A DNA stretch of 64,000 bases. Origin: Clostridiaceae bacterium. Lineage in GTDB: Bacteria; Bacillota; Clostridia; Saccharofermentanales; DTU023. Below are positions 1 through 9,647 of the stretch, one piece after another. The position numbers and the translations under genes are program-made. Location of the stretch: the NCBI GenBank assembly GCA_012838795.1, contig DUOO01000026.1:1-64000 (forward strand). Direction: 5' to 3'. Numbering within the stretch: the first letter of the stretch is position 1; every line of letters starts with the position of its first letter. The notes under the pieces were generated by a model. It was not told the DNA's origin. It did not search any database and saw only the letters and a program-made list of their open reading frames with translations.

Positions 1-234
1 CCTGGTTTCCTTTTCCTGATACAATGTATTTGGCTCAAAACGATTCTCCTTTGTTCGTATTTTTCCAATAACATTGTACAGAATTGTTGCGAGCCTTTTA
101 AATTTCATTTCATTTTACAACTCGCCTATCTGATCTGAAAAATAAAAAGAGATTAACTCTCAACTTTATTTTTTATGCTTTCTTTGAGTTAATCTCTTAT
201 CAATTTCTAATCCGACAATTTGAATTTTGAGGAA

Positions 235-975
235 TTATGGCATATGTATACCACCGTTCGGTGTCAAGTAAGTACCGGTTGTATAGTCATTGGTAATCAA
301 ATATTCCATAGCATCAGCAACACATTTCGGATCACCGATTTTTCCCAGAGGTACTGTTGCAGCTAATGCGTTTAATTCATCTTGATTTACACCTTTTAAG
401 ATGTCTGTATCGATCATACCCGGGCAAATTGCATTTACACGAATATTTTTACCTGCATATTCCAAAGCTAAAGCACGTGTAAATCCGATAGCAGCAGATT
501 TGGATGCACAGTAGTCAGCTTGATTGATAACACCCATTAAACCACCGATTGATGAGATGTTTATTATGTTACCTTCTTCGGACTCTACCATATAAGGTAA
601 AACCAATCTTGTCATGTGCATCATGGAGAATAAGTTTACACCGATTAACCATTCATAATCGCCATGATCTTGTTGGTAGAAAGGAGCGTTATTGGAAACA
701 CCGGCATTATTAATTAATACATCGATTTTGTTCCCGAATTTTTCAACAGCTGCGTCTACAACTTTTTTACATTGATCATAATCGGATGCATCTGCTTGTA
801 CGTATAAGCCATCTACACCCATTTTTTGTAATTCTTCTAAATTCTTTTCACATTCTTTTTTGCTCGTATCGCTAACATAGTTCATAACAACGTTATAACC
901 CATCTTACCGAGACGAAGAACCATAGCCCTGCCTAAACCTCTGGAGCCACCTGTAACAATTGCAACTTTTGTCAT
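235..975 (-). CDS. SDR-family oxidoreductase (3-oxoacyl-ACP reductase / FabG-like)
   Basis: TGGSRGLG nucleotide-binding motif, NNAG, YCASK catalytic motif, C-terminal NGG; classical SDR. Confidence 0.9.
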   Translation of the reverse strand: MTKVAIVTGGSRGLGRAMVLRLGKMGYNVVMNYVSDTSKKECEKNLEELQKMGVDGLYVQADASDYDQCKKVVDAAVEKFGNKIDVLINNAGVSNNAPFYQQDHGDYEWLIGVNLFSMMHMTRLVLPYMVESEEGNIINISSIGGLMGVINQADYCASKSAAIGFTRALALEYAGKNIRVNAICPGMIDTDILKGVNQDELNALAATVPLGKIGDPKCVADAMEYLITNDYTTGTYLTPNGGIHMP

Positions 976-1551
976 AATATCCTCCTGAAAATTTGCATTA
1001 TTATTTATAATGAATAACTATATAGATATTCATTATTTTTATTATACTAACAAGAATTTGTTTTTCCGTAAACATTTACGGTTGTTTTTGTTTATACTGT
1101 CAAATATCGAAAGAATAAACCATGGAACATTGTATAAAACAGCAGTAATATAAATCAAGTATCTGATTATCTGTCATACCTGTTTCTTTACATATAGTGA
1201 CTTGAAACAATGAAGCAGAAAAACATAAAAACAAATAGTTGTTTTTTAGAAACAATCTGCATTTTTCACTAATATTTTGTCGACTTATGTTATACTTAAT
1301 AAAGTAATATTTTATTTTTTAACAATCAGTAAATTGTCAATCTTGTTCATTGATTAAAAAAACATGAAAAATCAATGATTATCTTTAGCCAAAGGAGGTT
1401 GTTTTCAGTTTTTATACAAGAACAGAAGTATAATCCATTTTTCGAATTTTTTCTTTTCGAAATTAGAATTTTAACAGTAGTATTGAACTTTTCAAACATA
1501 ATGTATGACTAATTAAACACGACAAAATTGTAGAATTACGGGAGGCAAGCA

Positions 1552-2544
1552 ATGAAAAAATTTATTAATGATGTAGAAAATGTTGAAAATGAAATGATCG
1601 CAGGTCTGGTCAAAGCATATCCTCAATATCTCAGAAAACTTGATGATAGCCATGTATTGGTTCGCAAAGATGCAAAAGAAGGTAAAGTAGCTTTAGTCAG
1701 TGGCGGCGGCAGCGGCCACGAACCGGCACACGCAGGATTTGTCGGATATGGTATGCTCGACGCTGCAGTACCTGGTGCAGTGTTCACTTCCCCGACTCCT
1801 GATGCAGTGTATGAAGCCATTAAAGAAGTTGCCACGGACGAAGGTGTACTTTTAGTAATTAAAAACTATACCGGTGACGTTATGAATTTTGAAATGGCCA
1901 GTGATATGGCTCAAGGCGAAGGTATTAACGTTAAACAAGTTATTGTTGAAGATGACGTTGCTGTTGAAGACAGTACTTGGACTGTAGGCAGACGCGGAAT
2001 AGCAGGAACAATTTTTGTACACAAAATTGCAGGTGCTAAAGCAGAAACAGGTGCTTCACTTGATGATGTACAAGCAGTAGCCCAAAAAGTTTGTGATCAA
2101 GTAAGGTCCATGGGTGTTGCCATTACTCCGTGTACAGTACCGGCAAACGGCAAACCCGGTTTCGAACTGTCAGAAGATGAAATGGAAATCGGCATCGGTA
2201 TCCACGGTGAACCGGGTACACATCGTGAAACAGTCACACCGGTCAATGAGATTGTTGACCATTTACTGGAAAAAATCTTAGCGGATTTGGATTATACCGG
2301 AAGTGAAGTCGCTGTAATGATTAACGGTTCAGGCGGAACTCCTTTGATGGAGCTGTATATTATTATGAATCATGTTGCAGATGTATTGGAAGCAAAAGAT
2401 GTTAAAATTTATAAGAGTTTTGTCGGTGAATATATGACATCAATCGAAATGGCAGGATTCTCAATCAGCTTACTCAAACTGGATGCTGAAATGAAAGAAT
2501 TATTAGATGCAAAAGCTGACACTCCTGCCCTGACCGTCATCTAA
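1552..2544 (+). CDS. dhaK: Dihydroxyacetone kinase subunit DhaK
   Basis: GGGSGHEPAHAGFVG motif and DhaK-like full-length protein; followed by dhaL and dhaM. RBS gggagg upstream. Confidence 0.95.
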   Translation: MKKFINDVENVENEMIAGLVKAYPQYLRKLDDSHVLVRKDAKEGKVALVSGGGSGHEPAHAGFVGYGMLDAAVPGAVFTSPTPDAVYEAIKEVATDEGVLLVIKNYTGDVMNFEMASDMAQGEGINVKQVIVEDDVAVEDSTWTVGRRGIAGTIFVHKIAGAKAETGASLDDVQAVAQKVCDQVRSMGVAITPCTVPANGKPGFELSEDEMEIGIGIHGEPGTHRETVTPVNEIVDHLLEKILADLDYTGSEVAVMINGSGGTPLMELYIIMNHVADVLEAKDVKIYKSFVGEYMTSIEMAGFSISLLKLDAEMKELLDAKADTPALTVI

Positions 2545-2650
2545 TTCCATCAATTGTGACAAATTAAGATTTCATTAACTGCCGGTATTTTTCTTAACTG
2601 CCGGCAGTTAAACATCAACTATAAATTTTATTGTATTAAAGGAAAATCAC

Positions 2651-3280
2651 ATGAGCGTTAATAAAGAAACTCTATTGAACATTATTAAATGTATGCAAAA
2701 AAACATTACCGAAAACAGGGAATATCTTTCCGATTTAGATCGTGAAATCGGTGACGGTGACCATGGAATCAATATGGATCGCGGCTTTCAGGAAGTAATG
2801 AAAAAAATGGATGAAATGGAAAATCAGGATTTGGCAGGAATCTTGCGAACCACAGGCATGACTCTGGCTTTCAAGGTCGGTGGTGCATCAGGTCCCTTAT
2901 ATGGTACAGCTTTTATGAAAGCAAGCGATGTACTTAAAGGTAAAGAAGAAATTGTAATTGCAGATTTACCTGCTCTTTTAGAAGCCGGAATCGGCGGAAT
3001 CCAAATGCGAGGCAAAGCCGAACAGTATGAAAAAACTATGTTGGATGCTCTTATTCCTGCAAAAAATGCTTTGGAAGAAGCTTTAGCCAATGGCAGCAGT
3101 TCAGAGGAAGCAATTAAAGCAATGCTTGATGCCTGTGAAGCAGGAACTGAATATACAAAAACAATAAAAGCAACTAAAGGCAGAGCAAGTTATATCGGCG
3201 AGCGGAGTATCGGTCACATGGATCCCGGTGCTGCTTCATCATTGGTTCTGTTGCGATCAATTGCCGAAGTCATAAAATAG
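2651..3280 (+). CDS. dhaL: Dihydroxyacetone kinase ADP-binding subunit DhaL
   Basis: LDREIGDGDHGINMDRGF motif and RASYIGERSIGHMDPGAAS; operon position. Confidence 0.95.
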   Translation: MSVNKETLLNIIKCMQKNITENREYLSDLDREIGDGDHGINMDRGFQEVMKKMDEMENQDLAGILRTTGMTLAFKVGGASGPLYGTAFMKASDVLKGKEEIVIADLPALLEAGIGGIQMRGKAEQYEKTMLDALIPAKNALEEALANGSSSEEAIKAMLDACEAGTEYTKTIKATKGRASYIGERSIGHMDPGAASSLVLLRSIAEVIK

Positions 3281-3293
3281 AGCGGAGTAGTAA

Positions 3294-3674
3294 ATGGTAG
3301 GAATATTACTTGTTTCACATGTTCAAAGCTTGGCTGACGGTGTGAAAGATTTAGCTAAAATGATTGCTCCTGCAGTTCCGATCGTTGCTGTAGGCGGATT
3401 ATCTGATGGAAGTCCCGGAACAGATGTTGAGAGAATATATTCCGGATTAAACGAAGTTGACCAAGGTGACGGTGTAATGATTTTCATGGATCTCGGAAGT
3501 GCGGTAATGAGTACCGAAATGGCACTGGAGTTTAATCCGAATGATAAGCATATTATGCAAAACGCCCCGATGGTTGAAGGAACAATAGTTGCAGCATCAG
3601 CTATTCAAGTCGGAAGCACAATTGAAGATGCTTGCGATTTGGTTGAAAGCCAAAAAAACATTGATAAATTTTAG
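3294..3674 (+). CDS. dhaM: PTS-dependent dihydroxyacetone kinase phosphotransferase subunit DhaM (EIIA-man domain only)
   Basis: GILLVSHVQSLADGVKDL with the active-site His; 126 aa; operon position. Confidence 0.9.
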   Translation: MVGILLVSHVQSLADGVKDLAKMIAPAVPIVAVGGLSDGSPGTDVERIYSGLNEVDQGDGVMIFMDLGSAVMSTEMALEFNPNDKHIMQNAPMVEGTIVAASAIQVGSTIEDACDLVESQKNIDKF

Positions 3675-3804
3675 TCTTGCAATGATGATGAATTATCCTT
3701 ATAATACTTTGGTGTAGCAAAAATCCTGACTCTGATTCAGTAAATAATTATTAGCAGAATTAGTGCCGGTTACAACGGCAATATTAATAAACTAGGAGTA
3801 TTAA

Positions 3805-4047
3805 ATGGGCGTTTTGATAACAATATTAGCGATCGTAGATATCATCATAGCAATTGTTTTAGTAGTTTTGGTAATTTCTCAAGAAGGAAATTCACAAGGA
3901 ATGGGACGTTCAATCCAAGGTGGTTCGGATACGTTCTTCGGAACCGGGCAAGCAAAAAGTAAAGAACAACTGCAAAAAAGATTAACAGCAATTGCTGCTA
4001 CGCTTTTTGCGATTCTGACTATTGTGCTTTACTTGTTAACCAGATAA
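3805..4047 (+). CDS. secG: Preprotein translocase subunit SecG
   Basis: Two-TM 80 aa protein with VISQEGNSQGMG...GGSDTFFGTGQAKS signature. Confidence 0.9.
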   Translation: MGVLITILAIVDIIIAIVLVVLVISQEGNSQGMGRSIQGGSDTFFGTGQAKSKEQLQKRLTAIAATLFAILTIVLYLLTR

Positions 4048-4088
4048 CTTATGTTTACAAGAATTAGATTAACTAAGAATACTTAAAT

Positions 4089-4118
4089 AAAAAATCGCCT
4101 TCACGGCGATTTTTTATT
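4089..4118 (+). terminator. Rho-independent terminator after secG
   Basis: aaaatcgcc-ttcac-ggcgatttt stem followed by T tract; likely bidirectional with rho. Confidence 0.85.
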
Positions 4119-4197
4119 TTGCTATTTCTACATATTCAAGATAATCAGCATAACCTTCTACAGCTAAATAAATACTTCTAATTTGGTTATTATAACT

Positions 4198-6039
4198 TTA
4201 TCCTGCTTTGTTATTACCGTTATTATCATTGCCTTTCGGCATTGAACCGCGCATCGCTTCAAATAAATCCTGGTCTTTCAATGATATGCTGATTGAATTG
4301 GTAAATTGTTCATTATTTTTGGTTTTCAGTAATAAGCTGATCATGGTTTCAGTAACTGCCGCTGTTTCTAAAGATGAGAAAGCTTTACGCATTGCCCAAA
4401 CTGTATTTAATTCTTGGGTTTTCATCAGCAATTCTTCTCTTCTCGTACTTGAACGATTTAAATCAATTGCAGGGAAAATTCTTCTTTCAGCTAACTTGCG
4501 ATCCAAGTATACTTCCATATTGCCCGTACCTTTGAATTCCTCAAAGATAACTTCATCCATACGCGAACCTGTTTCAACCAGAGCCGTCGCAATAATCGTT
4601 AAACTGCCACCATTTTCAATATTTCTTGCCGCTCCGAAGAAACGCTTCGGTCCGTACAAAGCGCCGGGATCCAAACCGCCGGAAAGGGTTCTGCCGGTAG
4701 GGTTAATCGTCAAATTATATGCTCTTGACATTCTGGTAATGCTGTCCAACAAGATTACAACATCCTGGCCCAATTCTACTAAACGCATTGCTCTCGCCAA
4801 AACCAATTCCGTTACCTTGACATGATTTTCCGGTGTCTTGTCAAAAGTAGAATAAACTACTTCTCCCTTGATTGATCTTTGCATATCGGTAACTTCTTCC
4901 GGACGTTCATCAATCAAGAGCACAAATAATTTGGTATCAGGATTATTGATACTGATCGCATTAGCGATTTTTTGCAAAAGAATTGTCTTCCCCGCTTTAG
5001 GAGGTGAAACTATCATACCTCTTTGTCCTTTGCCGATTGGAGATACTAAATCAATCATCCGTGTGGAAAGTTCTTTGGTATCAGTTTCCAGAATGTATTT
5101 TTCATTGGGATAAATCGGAGTCAAGCGATCAAAGTTTTTTCTGTGATGCATTTGTTCAGGAGGTATTTCGTTGATAAAATCAATATACGTTAAAGCCCGA
5201 TAACGATCGGCATCACGCTGATCTTTACATGGTCCCGTTATTTTATCTCCGTCCCTTAAATTAAAGCGTCTGATAAATTGAGGCGGAACATATACATCGT
5301 TATTGCTTTGCAAGTAATTCTCAACTCTGAGAAAACCGTAATTATCCGGCATAATTTCAAGAATTCCTGAAACAATTTCCAACTCTTCTTTTTCTTTGGG
5401 TTCTTTTAAGTCTTTTGTAGTTTGATCTTTGGAGTCATTTGCTTGAGATTTCTTGGAATCCGACTTGCTTTTTTGCTCAGAAGAATCTGCTTTTAATTCA
5501 ATGATTTTTTTATCAGTTGCTTTAGTTCGTCGGGTCCTCGTTCTTTTGTTTGATTTTGCCGTGTTTTTTTCATCATCTGAATCTTCCTCAGCAATATCAA
5601 GTAAATTCTTTTCAGATGATTCTTCTGCGATCTCTGTTAAGTTTTCTTCAGATTGATCTTCAGAAATCTCTTCCGGTAAATTTTCTGAAGACTCTTCTAA
5701 AGATTTATCTGAAGATTCTTTAGAAACCGGTTCTTCTGACATGACCAAATTTGTTTGGCCATCTTGATTCTCGTCTTTGGAAGCTAATTCAGTCTTCTTA
5801 GTCCTGCCGGTCGTTCTTTTATTGATTGTCTTTTCCGGTTCAGCTTCAGATTTCTCCGGAGTTGTTTTACCCGCTTCTGCTACAGCTTGCGTTTCAGACT
5901 CTTCTTCAATTTTTTGTAAGAACTCCAATATCTGAGCCTTTGTCATACGATTAGTTTCTTTCGGAGTAAGTAAACCGGCCAGATGAGCAATCTCTACGAG
6001 ATCTCTCTTGGTCTTGCCCTTGAGTTTTGATAGCGACAT
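4198..6039 (-). CDS. rho: Transcription termination factor Rho with long low-complexity N-terminal insertion
   Basis: Rho N-terminal SAP-like helices, RNA-binding domain (ILEIMPDNYGFLR), Walker A SPPKAGKT, Q/R-loop motifs (LSGGLDPGALYGPKRFFGAARN); acidic Ser/Glu/Lys-rich insertion. Confidence 0.97.
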   Translation of the reverse strand: MSLSKLKGKTKRDLVEIAHLAGLLTPKETNRMTKAQILEFLQKIEEESETQAVAEAGKTTPEKSEAEPEKTINKRTTGRTKKTELASKDENQDGQTNLVMSEEPVSKESSDKSLEESSENLPEEISEDQSEENLTEIAEESSEKNLLDIAEEDSDDEKNTAKSNKRTRTRRTKATDKKIIELKADSSEQKSKSDSKKSQANDSKDQTTKDLKEPKEKEELEIVSGILEIMPDNYGFLRVENYLQSNNDVYVPPQFIRRFNLRDGDKITGPCKDQRDADRYRALTYIDFINEIPPEQMHHRKNFDRLTPIYPNEKYILETDTKELSTRMIDLVSPIGKGQRGMIVSPPKAGKTILLQKIANAISINNPDTKLFVLLIDERPEEVTDMQRSIKGEVVYSTFDKTPENHVKVTELVLARAMRLVELGQDVVILLDSITRMSRAYNLTINPTGRTLSGGLDPGALYGPKRFFGAARNIENGGSLTIIATALVETGSRMDEVIFEEFKGTGNMEVYLDRKLAERRIFPAIDLNRSSTRREELLMKTQELNTVWAMRKAFSSLETAAVTETMISLLLKTKNNEQFTNSISISLKDQDLFEAMRGSMPKGNDNNGNNKAG

Positions 6040-6324
6040 AAAATTCTCCTCTTGTCGATGTTTGTTTTATATTTAATTAATATATTAATATTTGCAATTA
6101 AGTTGGGTATATTCAGAATAATCGGAAGTAGATTAGAATAATATAATATTTTTTACTTTTGGTCAAGATTTACCTGACTTTTAGTTCTTATTTGTCTTTA
6201 GTTATTATCATTTCTTAATTCAATAATCAAATATCTGCCATTGCACTCAAACTGAATAATTTGAACAATTGCGGATTACCGGATTGATTATTGCCGGTAA
6301 TTCGCAAATATCTTATAAAATTTA

Positions 6325-7332
6325 TCAACCGCTCAAAGCATCAAATTTATCCATAATATTCAGTGCCAGTCCGGTTCCGATCGCTACACATGAAATCGGA
6401 TCTTCAGCAATCAGGATTTCTACGCCTACTTTTGCTTCTAACATCCGATCAATACCATATAGTAATGTTCCGCCACCAGTCATCATGATTCCTCTTTGTG
6501 AAATATCTGCCATTAATTCAGGCGGCGTGCGTTCCAATACACTGTGAACACCTTCAAAAATCTGATTGACCGGTTCTTCCAATGCTTCCAACATTTCGGT
6601 TGAAGTTAATGTCAATGTTGCAGGCATACCGGTGATTAGATTTCTCCCTCTAACTTCCATACTTAATTCTTCATCACGCGGATAAGCACAACCTATATTG
6701 ATTTTCAAATCTTCCGCCGTTTGTTCGCCGATTAAGACATTATGTTTACGTCTGATGTATTTAATAATAGCTTGGTCGAATGCATCACCGGCAATCTTTA
6801 ATGATTCTTCTACAACCGGTTGACACATTGAAATAACTGCTATATCCGTAGTTCCCCCACCGATGTCTAAAATCATCGAACCGTTGGCTTGAGTAATATC
6901 AATGCCTGCTCCGATTGCTGCGGCAATCGGTTCTCTAATCAAGTAAACATCTTTTGCTCCGGCACGTCTGCATGCGTCTTCTACTGCTTTCTGTTCTACT
7001 TGTGTAATTACGGTCGGAACACAAACGACTATTGTCGGTTTGAAATATCTTGCTAAAAATCCGGTTGAAACTCTGCTGATAAAAGCTTTGAGCATAACCT
7101 CGGTCACTTTAAAATCTGAAATCACACCATCCTTTAAAGGTCGGACAGCCTCAACCATTTCGGGAGTTCTCCCTAACATTAAACTTGCACTTTCGCCAAC
7201 TGCCAATACTTTACCTGTACGCGAATTAATTGCCACAACTGAAGGTTCGCGTAGTACAATGCCCTTGCCGCGAACATAAATCAGGACACTTGAAGTACCT
7301 AAATCAATGCCCATGTTCATTCCTAAACCCAT
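6325..7332 (-). CDS. mreB: Rod shape-determining protein MreB/Mbl
   Basis: MNMGIDLGTSSVLIYVRGKGIVLREPSVVAI; LDIGGGTTDIAVIS; MTGGGTLLYGID. Confidence 0.95.
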   Translation of the reverse strand: MGLGMNMGIDLGTSSVLIYVRGKGIVLREPSVVAINSRTGKVLAVGESASLMLGRTPEMVEAVRPLKDGVISDFKVTEVMLKAFISRVSTGFLARYFKPTIVVCVPTVITQVEQKAVEDACRRAGAKDVYLIREPIAAAIGAGIDITQANGSMILDIGGGTTDIAVISMCQPVVEESLKIAGDAFDQAIIKYIRRKHNVLIGEQTAEDLKINIGCAYPRDEELSMEVRGRNLITGMPATLTLTSTEMLEALEEPVNQIFEGVHSVLERTPPELMADISQRGIMMTGGGTLLYGIDRMLEAKVGVEILIAEDPISCVAIGTGLALNIMDKFDALSG

Positions 7333-7648
7333 GGATGTTACCTCGAAAATCTATATAAAAACGAATTAGTCTAAATTAAAACTATACTGAAAAAATTAAC
7401 TGTTTCTAAAAGTACTTATTTCAGAATAGTCAGTGGTTAAATCATACAATATATATATTATTTTCGCAAATGAAATACAAGGTCCAGTCTTAAGATTTGT
7501 TTAAAGGATTTATTACTATATTATTTCAAAATGCTCACCTATTGCAGATTCACAACAGATGAGCATTAATACAATTAAATCATGGCAATTTTAACTTCTG
7601 ATAAATACCGATCGTTCTCACTACAGGGAAGGATCAGTATAGCATCAA

Positions 7649-8500
7649 TTAGAACTTTCCACTGGAGCCTCCATGCCTTGAGCCGGAAGATGAAGTATGA
7701 GTTCTGGATCCGCCTCTGCTGCCTCCTCCGCTACTGCCGGAAGAACTTTCCTTCGGTTTAGCTGTCCGCGTAACATTGCTATATAGATAGATATCTCGTT
7801 GATCGGTCAAAACAAAACTGTCCGCTGCAATATAATCATCTGCACCGACTTTTCTGCGTACAGATTTCAGATTAGCCTTCATACCGCCGACAACACTAAA
7901 GGCAATAATCACACCAAGTCCGATTGCAGCAGGCAACCAATACCAAGCTAACGGTTTTTTCGGTAAATGACCATAATCATACGGTTCACCTTTGGCAGCT
8001 TGTTTTAAAAACTGATCAGACAGATCTGCAAATTTATTGAAACCTTTAGCATATTCGGCATCACTTATATATGATAAAAACTGTTCCGTCATATACCTCT
8101 GACCGGCATCGGTAAATGTCTCTATTCCGGAACCATGAATAGTAATCGCCCAATCTCTATACTCCATGCTGATCAGAAATAATATTCCGTCACGATTCGG
8201 TCCGAAACCATAACCGTTATAATCAAAATAATTATCAGCAAATTCTGTTGCGGTTTTGCCTTCCAAGGAATAGACCGTGACTATAGCCACATCAGTTTGA
8301 TGCTTCTCACTGATCGAGTCCAATTTATCCAGCAATTTTTCTTCTTCGGAATTTGTTAACAAATCAGCATTATCAACTAATCTCGGCAACAATCTCTCGT
8401 CCGGAATCATCTGGGCATCAACATTGAACGGTATCAATAAAACCGTGAAAATTACGCTGAGCAAAAGAGTTATTGCATTAAGATATTTTTTTTGTTTCAT
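7649..8500 (-). CDS. TPM-domain membrane protein (YgcG/YdjH-like)
   Basis: TPM domain (LVDNADLLTNSEEEKLLDKLDSISEKHQTDVAIVTV), TM segment, Gly/Ser-rich C-terminus (SSGSRHGGSSGKF). ORF is open to 8575, but GGAG upstream of MKQKK supports the start near 8500. Confidence 0.85.
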   Translation of the reverse strand: MKQKKYLNAITLLLSVIFTVLLIPFNVDAQMIPDERLLPRLVDNADLLTNSEEEKLLDKLDSISEKHQTDVAIVTVYSLEGKTATEFADNYFDYNGYGFGPNRDGILFLISMEYRDWAITIHGSGIETFTDAGQRYMTEQFLSYISDAEYAKGFNKFADLSDQFLKQAAKGEPYDYGHLPKKPLAWYWLPAAIGLGVIIAFSVVGGMKANLKSVRRKVGADDYIAADSFVLTDQRDIYLYSNVTRTAKPKESSSGSSGGGSRGGSRTHTSSSGSRHGGSSGKF

Positions 8501-8528
8501 ATTCATCTCCATTTTCTCAACGTAATGC

Positions 8529-9614
8529 TCAACGCAAAAATAACCAAGCTGCTGCATATGCCAATACTGCAACAATTAAGGCTATCAAACCGAACCATTT
8601 CCAATAAGCTTTTCTATCTAATGGCAAATCACCGATAAAACGACCGGTTTGGCCATTCATCGCAAAAGTAAATTGCTCACCTTGCCAAGAAGTATTTAAC
8701 ACCCAGACCGGATATAGAACATAGTTCGCTTTACCATCGGATAATTTAATATTACTGTTTTCCTGAGCGACTGTTTTATAACCGCTTACGGTTGATCTGA
8801 ATCGATCTTCGGTGCTCTGACGCACACGATGATTTGCCCTTTCAATACAATCATCTGCCGGAACATCATAACGATCGGCCAGGTAACCTGCCAAGAAACC
8901 TGCATTAAAGTCTGTTAATTCAGCAATGTTGTATGGCTCTATTGATTCCATCAAGTCATCAGGCATCTTTGAAGATGCATCAACCGGAACACTGTTGAAG
9001 GCAATATTACCGCTACGCAAAATCGAATAATAACTGGTTTTGGTATAAACGTAATCGCTGTCACTCCACGTACTGGTTTTTGTTCCTTTATATCTGAAGT
9101 TAGCATCAGCTTTAGTATCAAAAAGCCAAAACGGTACATACATCCCGCGAATTTTATCGATATGATTTTCATCTTTAAATTGCTTAGGTAATAGCCGTTT
9201 ACCTTTAATATGATTACGCAATCCTTGTTTAGCCTGCTCTTTGGTCAATTTAAAAGGAATTATATAATCAGGGCGCATATCACCCGCTATATTGCCGGCA
9301 ATCACTACCGGATTATCACAATAAGGACAGCTGGTTGCTGAAGTTGTAGTATCACCGACTATTTGACCGCCACAAGACATACAAACATAAGCTGCATAAT
9401 TATTAAGTTCATCTTCCTGCCAATTACTGTCCGCTTTTATGTTCCAAGTAAAATCATCTTGTTCATGTTCATTTTGGATAGCTTCCTCATATTGCTTAAC
9501 GGCATCCATTTCAAATTCCGTATCACAGTAAGGACACTTCATTTTTTGAATTTGACTGTCAAAATTTATCGCACCGCCACAGGAAGGACATTTAAAATCT
9601 AATAATTGAGCCAT
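8529..9614 (-). CDS. Zinc-ribbon membrane protein (YdjG-like)
   Basis: Two zinc ribbons (CPSCGGAINFD...CPYCDTEF; CMSCGGQIV...CPYCDNP) and C-terminal TM; adjacent to SPFH and TPM genes. Confidence 0.85.
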   Translation of the reverse strand: MAQLLDFKCPSCGGAINFDSQIQKMKCPYCDTEFEMDAVKQYEEAIQNEHEQDDFTWNIKADSNWQEDELNNYAAYVCMSCGGQIVGDTTTSATSCPYCDNPVVIAGNIAGDMRPDYIIPFKLTKEQAKQGLRNHIKGKRLLPKQFKDENHIDKIRGMYVPFWLFDTKADANFRYKGTKTSTWSDSDYVYTKTSYYSILRSGNIAFNSVPVDASSKMPDDLMESIEPYNIAELTDFNAGFLAGYLADRYDVPADDCIERANHRVRQSTEDRFRSTVSGYKTVAQENSNIKLSDGKANYVLYPVWVLNTSWQGEQFTFAMNGQTGRFIGDLPLDRKAYWKWFGLIALIVAVLAYAAAWLFLR

Positions 9615-9647
9615 AGTCTACCTCTAATCATAAGTTATTTTAAAGTA

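Noticed and set aside
1623-3090. Minus-strand ORFs inside dhaK and dhaL
   Set aside because: Antisense to well-conserved genes, no independent evidence.
4208-5656. Plus-strand ORFs antisense to rho (205, 81, 67 aa)
   Set aside because: Antisense shadows of a strongly conserved gene; no RBS or recognisable domains. Same reasoning applies to the other antisense ORFs in the track.
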